A stretch of DNA of 5,743 nucleotides from Clostridia bacterium (GTDB lineage Bacteria > Bacillota > Clostridia > Oscillospirales > Acutalibacteraceae): contig JAFSBS010000194.1 of assembly GCA_017437165.1 (NCBI GenBank), positions 1-5,743 on the forward strand. The letters are read 5' to 3'. The notes beneath the pieces are model-generated. The model had not been told where the DNA came from. It saw nothing but the letters and a program-made list of their open reading frames with translations, and searched no databases. Positions 4,938-5,743 of the stretch are shown in pieces. How positions within the stretch are numbered: the first letter of the stretch is position 1; each line of letters opens with the position of its first letter. The translations under genes were made by a program, and so were the position numbers.

Positions 4938-5743
4938 TTATTTTATCATTAAATCAACTATAAGACTGCTTAATTCCGCAGGGTCTTTTACCGAAACACC
5001 ACTTATAAGGCAACCTTGTGCATAAAGAAGTTTTGCATAGTTTTTAAGTGTATCTTTATCATTTTCATAAAGAGATTTAAGTTTTTCTGCCAACTCATGA
5101 TTTGCATTTATTTCAAGTGCAATTTCTGCTTTCACCTTTTGCTCGTTACTTGGCATTGAATTTAAAACCTTTTCCATTTCAAGTGATAAATTACCTTCAC
5201 TTGTAAGGCAAACCGCGTAATTTTTAAGGTTGTTTGTGTAACGAACTTCTGATACATCACCATTTAAAGCATCTTTAATAAATGAAAGCATCTCTTTATC
5301 ACTTTCATTTTTCTCGTTAAGCGCATTTTTTTCATCTTCTGTATTCAAATCAAGTTTTTCGTCACAGATATTCTGGAATTCTTTTCCGTCATATTCGTGA
5401 AGCATTTTAACTGTAAATTCGTCAACATATTCTGTAAGATAAAGAATCTCAAACCCCTTATCTTTTACTGCTTCAGTTTGTGGTAACATTTCAATTTTTT
5501 CAATAGTTTCGCCACAAGCGTAATAGATTTTTTCCTGACTGTCTTTAAGTCTGCCTACATACTCTTTGAGTGAAACTAAAGACTTGTCTCTTGAAGAGTA
5601 AAATAAAATCAAATCTTTAAGATTGTCTTTATTCATTCCGTAGCTGTTATAAATGCCAAACTTAATCTGCATACCGAAGGTTTTGAAGAATTCTTCATAC
5701 GCTTCTCTTTCGTTGTTAAGCATTTTTTCAAGTTCAGATTTTA
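4938..5743 (-). CDS. htpG: Molecular chaperone HtpG (Hsp90), C-terminal part, cut by window edge
   Basis: The frame is open at the right edge; 267 complete residues are visible, ending at TAA 4940-4938. The methionine at 5723 is internal: coding continues upstream as KSELEK and joins NEREAYEEFFKTFGMQIKFGIY, a conserved stretch of the Hsp90 middle domain. Family landmarks follow in order: LKDLILFYSS, SLKEYVGRLKDSQEKIYYACGE, then FEILYLTEYVDEFTVKML and DGKEFQNI. A charged linker (about residues 130-150 of the visible part) leads to the C-terminal dimerisation domain (LEINANHELAEKL, LLYAQGCLISG, SSLIVDLMIK). There is no eukaryotic MEEVD tail, as expected in bacteria. The ATP-binding domain lies outside the window. 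HtpG is a cytosolic ATP-dependent chaperone. Its stop is followed by its own terminator, and nothing links it functionally to the NSS transporter downstream. Confidence 0.93.
   Translation of the reverse strand, partial: KSELEKMLNNEREAYEEFFKTFGMQIKFGIYNSYGMNKDNLKDLILFYSSRDKSLVSLKEYVGRLKDSQEKIYYACGETIEKIEMLPQTEAVKDKGFEILYLTEYVDEFTVKMLHEYDGKEFQNICDEKLDLNTEDEKNALNEKNESDKEMLSFIKDALNGDVSEVRYTNNLKNYAVCLTSEGNLSLEMEKVLNSMPSNEQKVKAEIALEINANHELAEKLKSLYENDKDTLKNYAKLLYAQGCLISGVSVKDPAELSSLIVDLMIK

Noticed and set aside
4748..4963. 71-codon plus-strand ORF in the htpG-NSS gap
   Set aside because: It runs through the htpG terminator and into the 3' end of htpG, has no ribosome binding site and no recognisable domain.

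Overview
The window looks like chromosomal DNA of a low-GC, gut-type Clostridia member (Oscillospiraceae/Lachnospiraceae-like). This is inferred from AT-rich third codon positions, AGGAGG-type ribosome binding sites, sigma-A-like promoters, a small XRE regulator of a type common in these genomes, and GC-rich palindromic plus heptameric repeats between genes. No mobile-element gene, tRNA, rRNA or CRISPR array is visible.

Layout. Positions 1-2890 hold a leftward (minus-strand) unit. Read in transcription order it has two tandem sigma-A-type promoters (2872-2844 and 2789-2761), a perfect 12-bp palindrome at the predicted start site of the second, a 24-codon ORF with a strong ribosome binding site (2711-2637), a strong intrinsic terminator (2603-2566), a full ABC exporter half-transporter (2512-686) and a second half-transporter cut by the window edge (684-1). 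Divergent from it is a 74-residue XRE/Cro-type regulator (2932-3156). The intergenic region between them carries an 18-bp direct repeat. A bidirectional terminator (3166-3231), built around a GC-rich palindromic repeat, separates the regulator from a convergent sodium-coupled NSS-family amino-acid transporter (4654-3299). A run of imperfect 7-bp repeats ends in the stop codon of that transporter. The transporter has its own promoter (4716-4689). Beyond it is the terminator (4795-4764) of a partial htpG gene (5743-4938, minus strand), which encodes the C-terminal part of Hsp90.

Most interesting part. The 24-codon ORF, terminator and paired ABC half-transporters have the gene order of the Bacillus subtilis bmrB-bmrC-bmrD locus, where a translated leader controls transcription of a heterodimeric drug exporter. 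The sequence supports an attenuation model directly: a 10-nt segment inside the short ORF (2672-2663) is complementary at 9 of 10 positions to the 5' arm of the terminator (2601-2592), so it could form an antiterminator. A rival reading is that the 24-residue product is itself an exported peptide. The XRE regulator may act on the intergenic repeats or palindrome, but this is inference from position only. htpG and the NSS transporter appear to be unrelated housekeeping neighbours.
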